Below are positions 1 through 4,858 of a stretch of DNA of 9,789 bases, piece by piece. The notes beneath the pieces were generated by a model, which was not told where the DNA came from, ran no database searches, and was given only the letters and a program-made list of their open reading frames with translations. Source of the stretch: Bacillota bacterium. Its GTDB lineage: Bacteria; Bacillota; Clostridia; Oscillospirales; Oscillospiraceae. The stretch is from the NCBI GenBank assembly GCA_029268085.1, contig JAJUHD010000092.1, forward strand, positions 1 to 9,789, written 5' to 3'. The position numbers and the translations under genes are program-made. How positions within the stretch are numbered: position 1 is the stretch's first letter; each line of letters starts with the position of its first letter.

Positions 1-18
1 ATCCTGGAAAGGGCAATA

Positions 19-24
19 TATAAT
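19..24 (+). promoter_or_regulatory. Possible -10 element of a promoter for the helicase gene
   Basis: A perfect TATAAT lies at 19-24. The matching -35 would fall almost entirely before base 1, so only half the promoter could be seen. Transcription would start near base 31, ahead of the GGAGG at 66-70. A lone TATAAT in AT-rich DNA is weak evidence. Confidence 0.3.
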
Positions 25-194
25 TGAGTATCTAGTCAATAAAAATAACGCTCCCGCTTTCCGCCGGAGGGGTAATCATCAGGAAAAAGGATCGGAAAAT
101 AGAGTTTGAATTTAAAGAAATCAAAAAACAGTATTCAAATATAAAGCAGCAGGTCTCAAAATCAAAGAATAATAAACTATGGCATCAGGAAGCC

Positions 195-1832
195 ATGATA
201 AGAAATAAAATTAAGGCCCTTAGAGCTCTTCCATCAAAAAATCTTCAGGGCTTTAGGCAGGTCTATGCCGATTATGTCGTCCTTCTTGAAGAGGTTTCGG
301 TACGTCTGCTGGAAAACTATAATAAAAGCAACAAGACAAATTACCGCTTCAGTGAAATTGTCTCCGATAATTACGCGGCATATCTGAACGCAGGAATAAT
401 GTCTGTGCTCGTAACCAACCATATTCCGAAGATAGTTGCCAAAGAATTTGAAAGGCTTCTGCCGTCAAACCCAAAAGACGAATATCCTATGGCAAGAAAA
501 ATGAAACGGAAGTTTTTCCTTCATCTCGGTGAAACCAATACGGGAAAAACGTATAACGCTTTGCAGCGCCTGAAAAACAGCGGCAGCGGCGTTTATCTTT
601 CCCCTTTGAGAATTTTGGCTCTGGAAAATTATGAGCGGCTAAACAGCGAAGGGGTTCCTTGTAACCTTTTGACCGGTGAGGAAGAGATAAAAGTCGAAGG
701 GGCTGAGCATTCAAGCTGCACTGTTGAGAAAGCGGATATTCAGAAACACTACGAAGTAGCTGTTATAGACGAGGTTCAATTAATATCAGACCCTCAGCGC
801 GGAGACGCATGGACACGGGCCGTCCTCGGTCTCTGCTGTCCCGAAATTCATCTCTGCGGAGCGTTGACCGCAAAAGAGCAGCTAATAAAAATGATTGAAG
901 ACTGCGGAGACGACATCGAAATAAAAGAGTATTCCCGTCTTGTTCCGCTCCGGACGGAAAAAGCGCGTGTAAAGCTCCCTGACGTGCGGCCAGGCGATGC
1001 CCTCGTCGCATTTTCAAGAAAAGCTGTTCTTTCTCTTTCAAATTATTTCTCAGCACGCGGTATAGGGAACAGCGTGATCTACGGAGATTTGCCTCCTGAG
1101 GTAAGAAGGCTGCAGTATGATGCTTTTATCACCGGAAAAAGCCCTATACTGGTATCGACGGATGCAATCGGAATGGGTGTAAACCTTCCCATTAGAAGAA
1201 TAGTGTTTACGGAAATCAGAAAATTTGACGGAGAGGATTTCAGGCTTCTCTCATCACAAGAGGTCAAGCAGATTGCCGGACGTGCCGGACGCATAGGAAT
1301 ATATGATGTAGGATATGTAGCCTGCATGGAGGATGATATACACTTCATCGAAAACCAGCTCAGAGTAAAGGACGAAGAAATAAGCGCTGCCGTCGTCGGT
1401 CCGGGCGAAGCGATACTGGAAATCGGTGGGCTGCCCTTAAGGGAGAAGCTTGCTCTTTGGAGTACGAGAGAAGAATCACTGGAACACTATCGTAAAAAAG
1501 ATATCAGGGATTATCTGCTCATACTCGATAAGCTCAAACCATACCGGCTAACTGAAAGGGTTCAATGGAAGCTGATGATGCTTCCTTTTGATGTTAATAG
1601 CGAAGAGCTTTTGAGGCAGTTTATTTTATTTGTTGAGGAGTGTTTTATCCAGAAAGCGGGCGAATTGACAAAGCCGGTTCTGTATGCACGCACTCTTTCG
1701 CAGTATGAGGAATATTATCAGAAAGTAAACCTGTACTATTCTTTCTCAAAAAGCATGGATCTTGATTTTGACGAACAGTGGGTATATGAAACGAGAAGAG
1801 CTGTGAGCGAAGAAATAAATATTCTTTTATAA
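195..1832 (+). CDS. SUV3-like superfamily 2 RNA/DNA helicase
   Basis: This 545-residue protein is a probable ATP-dependent RNA (or DNA) helicase of the Ski2-like/SUV3 branch of superfamily 2. The mitochondrial relative unwinds RNA for degradation; the bacterial role is not settled. Motifs appear in order: Walker A GETNTGKT (112-119), motif Ia LSPLRILA (135-142), TGEE (160-163), CTVE (175-178), DEVQ box (192-195) followed by GDAWTRAVLGL (203-213), motif IV VAFSR (271-275), VIYGDLPP (294-301), motif V STDAIGMGVNLPIRR (321-335) and motif VI QIAGRAGR (359-366). TGEE, CTVE and DAIGMGVNL with LPIRR are characteristic of SUV3. The C-terminal 150 residues would be the SUV3 accessory domain. The ATG at 195 is chosen as the first normal start codon, with AGGAAG at 188-192 close before it. 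The frame is open back to base 36, so the real start may lie upstream. The next gene is an unrelated chemoreceptor almost 400 bases away. Confidence 0.85.
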   Translation: MIRNKIKALRALPSKNLQGFRQVYADYVVLLEEVSVRLLENYNKSNKTNYRFSEIVSDNYAAYLNAGIMSVLVTNHIPKIVAKEFERLLPSNPKDEYPMARKMKRKFFLHLGETNTGKTYNALQRLKNSGSGVYLSPLRILALENYERLNSEGVPCNLLTGEEEIKVEGAEHSSCTVEKADIQKHYEVAVIDEVQLISDPQRGDAWTRAVLGLCCPEIHLCGALTAKEQLIKMIEDCGDDIEIKEYSRLVPLRTEKARVKLPDVRPGDALVAFSRKAVLSLSNYFSARGIGNSVIYGDLPPEVRRLQYDAFITGKSPILVSTDAIGMGVNLPIRRIVFTEIRKFDGEDFRLLSSQEVKQIAGRAGRIGIYDVGYVACMEDDIHFIENQLRVKDEEISAAVVGPGEAILEIGGLPLREKLALWSTREESLEHYRKKDIRDYLLILDKLKPYRLTERVQWKLMMLPFDVNSEELLRQFILFVEECFIQKAGELTKPVLYARTLSQYEEYYQKVNLYYSFSKSMDLDFDEQWVYETRRAVSEEINILL

Positions 1833-1956
1833 GCATAAACCTTTTTTAAAATATAGATAAAGAAAGATAGATAGAAAGGATATTAAGTAGTAGTTTTAGT
1901 AGTAGGAAAAAAATATGTGGAAAAGTGGTCTGAGCCTTTTAAAATAAAGGGATTGA

Positions 1957-1980
1957 AGTGTTCATAAAAGTGTTTATAAA
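1957..1980 (+). repeat. Tandem direct repeat, 2 x 12 bases
   Basis: AGTGTTCATAAA (1957-1968) is followed directly by AGTGTTTATAAA (1969-1980), with one mismatch. The second copy ends in TATAAA and TTGAAG sits 16 bases before that (1953-1958), so part of this could be a promoter. The function is unknown. Confidence 0.55.
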
Positions 1981-1996
1981 GAGGAAGGTTTTAAAC

Positions 1997-2074
1997 ATGC
2001 CTTTTCGGAAAATCAAAATAAAAAAGTTATCAACATTAATGTTTTCATCAATCCACATCGGAATGTTATTTTAG
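1997..2074 (+). CDS. Doubtful small ORF, 25 codons
   Basis: An ATG at 1997 lies 8 bases after a purine-rich GAGGAAGG (1981-1988), a credible ribosome binding site. It opens a 25-codon frame ending in TAG at 2072-2074. The peptide starts with a basic stretch (MPFRKIKIKK) followed by a more hydrophobic tail ending in IGMLF. No family is recognised. In AT-rich DNA such a frame can arise by chance. If the TATAAA at 1975-1980 were a -10 element, the transcript would begin inside the ribosome binding site, which argues against both being used together. Confidence 0.15.
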   Translation: MPFRKIKIKKLSTLMFSSIHIGMLF

Positions 2075-2109
2075 CGGCCGTATTAAAAAAGCAAATAAAC
2101 ATTAATATT
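2032..2109. repeat. Two copies of palindromic 12-mer AACATTAATRTT
   Basis: AACATTAATGTT (2032-2043) is a perfect inverted repeat. AACATTAATATT (2098-2109) matches it at 11 of 12 bases, 66 bases downstream, and abuts the putative -35 of the chemoreceptor promoter. This arrangement would suit a pair of operators, but AT-rich palindromes also occur by chance. Confidence 0.35.
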
Positions 2110-2137
2110 TGATTAAAAAAAGTTCCTCTTTTATAAA
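2109..2137 (+). promoter_or_regulatory. Probable sigma-A-type promoter of the chemoreceptor gene
   Basis: TTGATT (2109-2114) and TATAAA (2132-2137) are separated by exactly 17 bases. This would give a start near 2144 and a leader of about 84 bases before the ATG at 2228. No sigma-28 (motility) type signature was noticed. Confidence 0.4.
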
Positions 2138-2227
2138 AGTTATATTGTAATTTATGGAAAACATGAGAATAACTAATATGAATCCTTTTATATACCATGA
2201 TTTACAATCTGTGGGGGAGCCGTTTTT

Positions 2228-3919
2228 ATGAAATCAATATTCAATAGGCTGAATGTCAGCAAGAAATTTATCGTGACATTTGTAATTGTATTCGTTGCAA
2301 CAACCGGAAGTATGGCAATACTTTTTTCGCTTTTGGCCAGAGCAGAAAAGCAGATCGATAAATTTTTCAGCGGATCATTTTCGTCGATCGAATATCAGCT
2401 TAATATCCGGGATGAGCTGAATAATATAAATCAGACCTTGTTTCATATAGCAAATGGGGGAGATTCTTCATCCTTAAAAAGCGGGTATGAGCAGGTGACC
2501 GCATCTGAAACAGCAATCGAAGCTGATTTGAGCGGCATGACGGAAGCCTCATCGGATGTTTCCGGAATCGATGTGTTTACGGCAGGCTATCAGGAAGCTA
2601 AAAAAGCGGCCGAAATAATTTATAAGCTTGCAGAAGAAGGAAATAAGGAAGAGACGCTTTCGGTTTATGACGGGGTCTTTATGAGCTCATTTGAAACAAT
2701 GAACAAGGCTCTTGATGAAATCGGTATGGCGTCTATATCCGATTCAAAGGCCTCCTTTAAACTATATAAGTCTTTAAGAATCAATGCCATACTTGTATTC
2801 TGCGTACTTGCAGGTCTTGCGCTGATGTTTACCGCTTACGTTTTAATAATTTTGCAAAGAAGCGTTGTGGTGCCGCTGGCAAAACTTGTTGATTCCTGCA
2901 AAGATCTTCACGATGGAAAAAAGATAAAACCGCTGCATATTGATTCGCAGGACGAGTTCGGAGAACTCGGAAGGTCCTTTGAAGACATGAGCAATATCAT
3001 CTCTTTTGTTATTGATGATACCTGCCGAATTCTTTCCAGCGGTGCTGAGAAAAATCTCAACGCGCGGTCCGAAGACGAAAGCAAATACATAGGAAAATAC
3101 GGCGAAATACTGACCTCTACATATGCGGTTTTTTCCGATATAAGCAATGGTATGCGTATTACAAACGGCATTGCCGAACAGGTGTCGACGGGCTCGGATC
3201 AAATTTCCTCAGTCGCTCAGACTTTGTCTCAAGGCACTACAGAACAGGCATCGGCGGTCGAGCAGCTTTCGGTCACCGTTTCCAATATTGCCGAGCTCAG
3301 TAAAATGAACGCGGAGAAGGCAAATAAAGCGAGCACTATAAGCATTGAATCTGCGCAGGTCGTAAGAGAAAGCAATGAGTATATGAATCAAATGCTCGAA
3401 GCGATGAACAATATAACCGCAACGTCAAAGGAAATCGGAAAAATAGTCAAGGCAATCGATGACATCGCTTTCCAGACAAATATCCTTTCTCTGAACGCGG
3501 CGGTTGAAGCGGCGCGTGCCGGAGCCTCCGGCAAGGGCTTTGCCGTTGTTGCTGACGAAGTGCGAAATCTTGCACAGCGCTCGGCAGAGGCTGCAAAAAA
3601 CACAACAGCGCTTGTTGAAAGCACCGTTGCCGCCATAGAAAACGGAACTAAAATTGCTAACGCTACGGCTCAGTCTCTCCGCATAGTCGGTGAAAAAACG
3701 GAGTATGTCGGGGATGCGATCGCTCAGATTGTTGATGCGTCCGAAGACCAGTCGTCTGCAACAAATCAGGTTCTGAAGGGCATCAATCAGGTTTCAACCG
3801 TGGTTCAGACGAACTCCGCGACAGCAGAGGAGAGCGCGGCGGCAGCTCAGGAGCTTGCTGCCTTGGCTAAGCAGCTTTCCGAACTGACAAGCCAGTATAA
3901 GCTGTTTGAGGAAGCATAA
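2228..3919 (+). CDS. Methyl-accepting chemotaxis protein (transmembrane chemoreceptor)
   Basis: This 563-residue receptor senses an extracellular signal and controls CheA through CheW. Transmembrane segment 1 is at about 14-36. An extracytoplasmic helical ligand domain of the four-helix-bundle type spans about 37-184, and transmembrane segment 2 is at about 185-209. HAMP follows at about 210-262, then a second HAMP-like helical segment at about 258-312, then the signalling domain to the C-terminus. The signalling tip is unmistakable: IAFQTNILSLNAAVEAARAG (413-432) followed by GKGFAVVADEVRNLA (435-449). Glutamine/glutamate pairs that could be methylated lie around TEQASAVEQ (338-346) and TAEESAAAAQE (532-542). 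No CheR-tethering pentapeptide is seen at the C-terminus, which is EEA. GGGGGAG (2213-2219) precedes the ATG by 8 bases. The gene stands alone, with no che or flagellar genes in view and the ligand unknown. It ends at a strong terminator. Confidence 0.95.
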   Translation: MKSIFNRLNVSKKFIVTFVIVFVATTGSMAILFSLLARAEKQIDKFFSGSFSSIEYQLNIRDELNNINQTLFHIANGGDSSSLKSGYEQVTASETAIEADLSGMTEASSDVSGIDVFTAGYQEAKKAAEIIYKLAEEGNKEETLSVYDGVFMSSFETMNKALDEIGMASISDSKASFKLYKSLRINAILVFCVLAGLALMFTAYVLIILQRSVVVPLAKLVDSCKDLHDGKKIKPLHIDSQDEFGELGRSFEDMSNIISFVIDDTCRILSSGAEKNLNARSEDESKYIGKYGEILTSTYAVFSDISNGMRITNGIAEQVSTGSDQISSVAQTLSQGTTEQASAVEQLSVTVSNIAELSKMNAEKANKASTISIESAQVVRESNEYMNQMLEAMNNITATSKEIGKIVKAIDDIAFQTNILSLNAAVEAARAGASGKGFAVVADEVRNLAQRSAEAAKNTTALVESTVAAIENGTKIANATAQSLRIVGEKTEYVGDAIAQIVDASEDQSSATNQVLKGINQVSTVVQTNSATAEESAAAAQELAALAKQLSELTSQYKLFEEA

Positions 3920-3928
3920 AACGATTTT

Positions 3929-3976
3929 AAAAGCTGAGATATTAAGGTTAAAATCCTTGATATCTCAGCTTTTTTA
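3929..3976. terminator. Strong bidirectional intrinsic terminator
   Basis: The left arm AAGCTGAGATATTAAGG (3931-3947) pairs with CCTTGATATCTCAGCTT (3955-3971) over 17 positions, with one G-T wobble. The loop is TTAAAAT, and a T-run occupies 3970-3975. On the minus strand the same hairpin is followed by TTTT, so it can end both the chemoreceptor and the convergent regulator transcripts. Confidence 0.92.
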
Positions 3977-3981
3977 TCTAT

Positions 3982-4224
3982 CTATTTAATTTCCTGCTCC
4001 AGGTTACGAAATACAGGAGTGTCAAAAAACTCCACAATGTTAATATTCAGGCCATCACAGATCTTTTTAATTGTGGAGATGGTTGGACTCTTGCTAACGC
4101 CACAAATAATATTGTTTAGTGTTGACTGAGTGATACCTGAAATCGTTCCTAATTTGTTGAGTGTAATGCCCTTTTGGGCGCATAATTCCTCTATTCTGTC
4201 GGCTACCGCCTTACCAATTGTCAT
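3982..4224 (-). CDS. Small Cro/C1-type (XRE family) HTH transcriptional regulator
   Basis: An 80-residue protein that is almost entirely a lambda-repressor-like HTH domain. Helix 2 is at about 21-30 (TLNKLGTISG) and the recognition helix at about 33-42 (QSTLNNIICG), followed by the typical PTISTIKKICDGLNINIVEFF (48-68). The ATG at 4224 is preferred because AGGGTG lies 6 bases before it. A GTG three codons upstream (4231-4233) overlaps that ribosome binding site and is unlikely. There is no C-terminal sensor or protease domain, so any control must come from dimerisation or a partner. It is divergent from the small gene at 4361, and a palindrome lies just upstream of its own start, which suggests autoregulation. 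It is convergent with the chemoreceptor gene and shares its terminator. The targets are unknown. Confidence 0.88.
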   Translation of the reverse strand: MTIGKAVADRIEELCAQKGITLNKLGTISGITQSTLNNIICGVSKSPTISTIKKICDGLNINIVEFFDTPVFRNLEQEIK

Positions 4225-4235
4225 TAATATCACCC

Positions 4236-4251
4236 TAACTATAAATAGTTA
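4236..4251. promoter_or_regulatory. Putative operator O1, TAACTAT-AA-ATAGTTA
   Basis: Seven-base inverted arms TAACTAT (4236-4242) and ATAGTTA (4245-4251) around AA. The site lies between the regulator's putative -10 (4259-4264 on the minus strand) and its ATG, a position where binding would block the regulator's own transcription. The same arms recur at 4324-4339. Confidence 0.65.
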
Positions 4252-4258
4252 ATTCTAG

Positions 4259-4264
4259 TTTATA
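4259..4264 (-). promoter_or_regulatory. Probable -10 element of the regulator promoter (minus strand)
   Basis: Read on the minus strand, 4264-4259 is TATAAA directly preceded by TG. No good -35 is seen; TTAATC 16 bases upstream matches only half of the consensus. The predicted start falls at about 4252, at the edge of the palindrome O1. Confidence 0.4.
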
Positions 4265-4283
4265 CATTAGCAGCTAAAATGAT

Positions 4284-4299
4284 TAACCAATTATGGTTG
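4284..4299. promoter_or_regulatory. Possible weak third operator, TAACCAATTATGGTTG
   Basis: This site keeps the outer TAAC and GTT half-sites of the two clear palindromes with a diverged centre, and it has its own AACCA/TGGTT symmetry. It lies between them, 48 bases from O1 and 40 bases from O2, start to start. It overlaps the -35 proposed for the small gene. Confidence 0.3.
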
Positions 4300-4324
4300 A
4301 CTTTGCAATATTTTCTGATAAACT
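4297..4324 (+). promoter_or_regulatory. Putative promoter of the 56-aa protein gene
   Basis: TTGACT (4297-4302) and TAAACT (4319-4324) are 16 bases apart. The -10 abuts the perfect palindrome at 4324-4339, so a protein bound there would compete with RNA polymerase. The -10 matches the consensus at only four of six positions. Confidence 0.4.
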
Positions 4325-4339
4325 AACTATATATAGTTA
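4324..4339. promoter_or_regulatory. Putative operator O2, perfect palindrome TAACTATATATAGTTA
   Basis: A perfect 16-base inverted repeat with the same seven-base arms as O1, placed just upstream of the ribosome binding site of the small gene at 4361. Two sites differing only in the two central bases, one at each divergent promoter, point to one shared regulator, most simply the adjacent HTH protein. Confidence 0.68.
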
Positions 4340-4360
4340 ATGTGATGAAGGAGGACGACT

Positions 4361-4531
4361 ATGCCGGATTTCGAAAAAATGTATTTTCAGCTTGCCGCAA
4401 AAGTGGCCGATGCCATTGACATCCTTGTAGAAGCCCTGCAACAGGGAGAAAACGATTATATCGAGGATTCCACCCCGATTATTGCGCTTATAAAGCCAGA
4501 AGCAGAGCAAAATAACGGAGATAAGAAGTGA
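4361..4531 (+). CDS. Uncharacterised 56-residue acidic protein
   Basis: The frame runs from ATG 4361 to TGA 4529-4531, with an excellent AAGGAGG (4348-4354) 6 bases upstream, so it is very probably translated. No domain is recognised. The first 30 residues (MPDFEKMYFQLAAKVADAID, then ILVEALQQGE) look like an amphipathic alpha-helix. An acidic turn NDYIED (31-36) follows, then a short hydrophobic stretch PIIALIKP (39-46), and a polar tail ending in NNGDKK. There is no signal peptide or transmembrane segment, so it is probably cytosolic. It is divergent from the HTH regulator and shares its palindromes. It could be a regulator partner, an antitoxin-like or phage-derived protein, or a small metabolic adaptor; the sequence does not decide. 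Confidence 0.72.
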   Translation: MPDFEKMYFQLAAKVADAIDILVEALQQGENDYIEDSTPIIALIKPEAEQNNGDKK

Positions 4532-4585
4532 ATATAATATTGGAAAAGAAGAACGTTAATTTTGGCGGTATAATACTCATTTTTA

Positions 4586-4615
4586 TTGACAACATGAAAG
4601 TACGGGTGCTAAACT
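4586..4615 (+). promoter_or_regulatory. Promoter of the glycine cleavage operon (extended -10)
   Basis: A consensus TTGACA (4586-4591) and a TAAACT (4610-4615) preceded by TG with one base between (4607-4609) are 18 bases apart. Transcription would begin near 4622, about 9 bases before the first paired base of the riboswitch leader (4631), which supports the assignment. A perfect TATAAT at 4569-4574 lacks a -35 at a usable distance. Confidence 0.65.
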
Positions 4616-4630
4616 TTTATTAACAGAATA

Positions 4631-4730
4631 TTTCGGATGAAGGACTCGGGAGAGATCGGACCGGCGGCATGGCGGGTCCGGCGCCGAAGGAGAAAACGCG
4701 GTAAACTCTCAGGCAAAAGGACCGGGTCTG
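4631..4730 (+). promoter_or_regulatory. Glycine riboswitch, aptamer I with leader strand
   Basis: The core matches the glycine aptamer: GGGAGAG (4648-4654), GCCGAAGGAGAAAAC (4683-4697) and AAACTCTCAGGCAAAAGGAC (4703-4722). P1 pairs GACTCGG (4643-4649) with CCGGGTC (4722-4728). GAGAG pairs with CTCTC (4706-4710). The variable arm closes CGGACC (4657-4662) with GGTCCG (4675-4680). The leader TTTCG (4631-4635) pairs with the linker before aptamer II. It senses glycine and controls the downstream gcv operon. Confidence 0.93.
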
Positions 4731-4816
4731 GACGAAACTCCGGAAAGCCATTGAATTGGCACCGACGAAGCAATTCCCTTTTCAGGGGAGAATCTTTCAG
4801 GTATCACAACGGAGGC
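4731..4816 (+). promoter_or_regulatory. Glycine riboswitch, aptamer II
   Basis: The second aptamer has the signatures GCACCGACGAAGCAA (4759-4773) and GAATCTTTCAGGTATCA (4790-4806). P1 pairs CTCCG (4738-4742) with CGGAG (4810-4814). A short arm GCCA/TGGC lies at 4747-4760, and a further arm pairs TCCC with GGGG near 4775-4788. The 3' strand of P1 is also the 5' arm of the terminator at 4809-4837, so glycine binding should favour antitermination. The core GAAGG of the usual consensus is altered here to GACGAAG. Confidence 0.88.
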
Positions 4817-4841
4817 GCACTTTGGGTGCGTCTCCGTTTTT
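4809..4841 (+). terminator. Riboswitch-controlled intrinsic terminator
   Basis: ACGGAGGCGCAC (4809-4820) pairs with GTGCGTCTCCGT (4826-4837) over 12 positions with one G-T wobble. The loop is TTTGG and the T-run occupies 4837-4841. It lies 17 bases before the gcvT start. Its 5' arm contains the CGGAG needed for P1 of aptamer II, so the two structures exclude each other. Confidence 0.92.
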
Positions 4842-4858
4842 AATTTAGGGAGGTTATT

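Larger units (their letters stand above)
1833..2227. other. AT-rich intergenic region between helicase and chemoreceptor
   Basis: About 395 bases without a convincing gene. It holds AGTAGTAG repeated on either side of TTTT near 1886-1907, a tandem 12-base repeat (1957-1980), two copies of a palindromic 12-mer (2032-2043 and 2098-2109), a perfect palindrome CTTTTATAAAAG (2128-2139) and a probable promoter (2109-2137). No clear intrinsic terminator for the helicase gene was found; CCTTT/AAAGG near 1936-1950 is a short weak stem without a T-run. Confidence 0.7.

Noticed and set aside
4225..4233. GTG start at 4233 for the HTH regulator giving 83 residues
   Set aside because: It overlaps the AGGGTG ribosome binding site that is correctly spaced for the ATG at 4224, and the extra residues are outside the HTH fold.
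4569..4574. Perfect TATAAT as the main gcv promoter -10
   Set aside because: The only -35-like hexamer (TTGGAA at 4540-4545) is 23 bases away. The TTGACA with extended -10 downstream is better and fits the riboswitch 5' end.
4637..4843. 68-codon plus-strand ORF across the riboswitch
   Set aside because: It covers the structured aptamers and terminator, its peptide is arginine- and glycine-rich and resembles no protein, and it has no ribosome binding site. The RNA structure explains the sequence.
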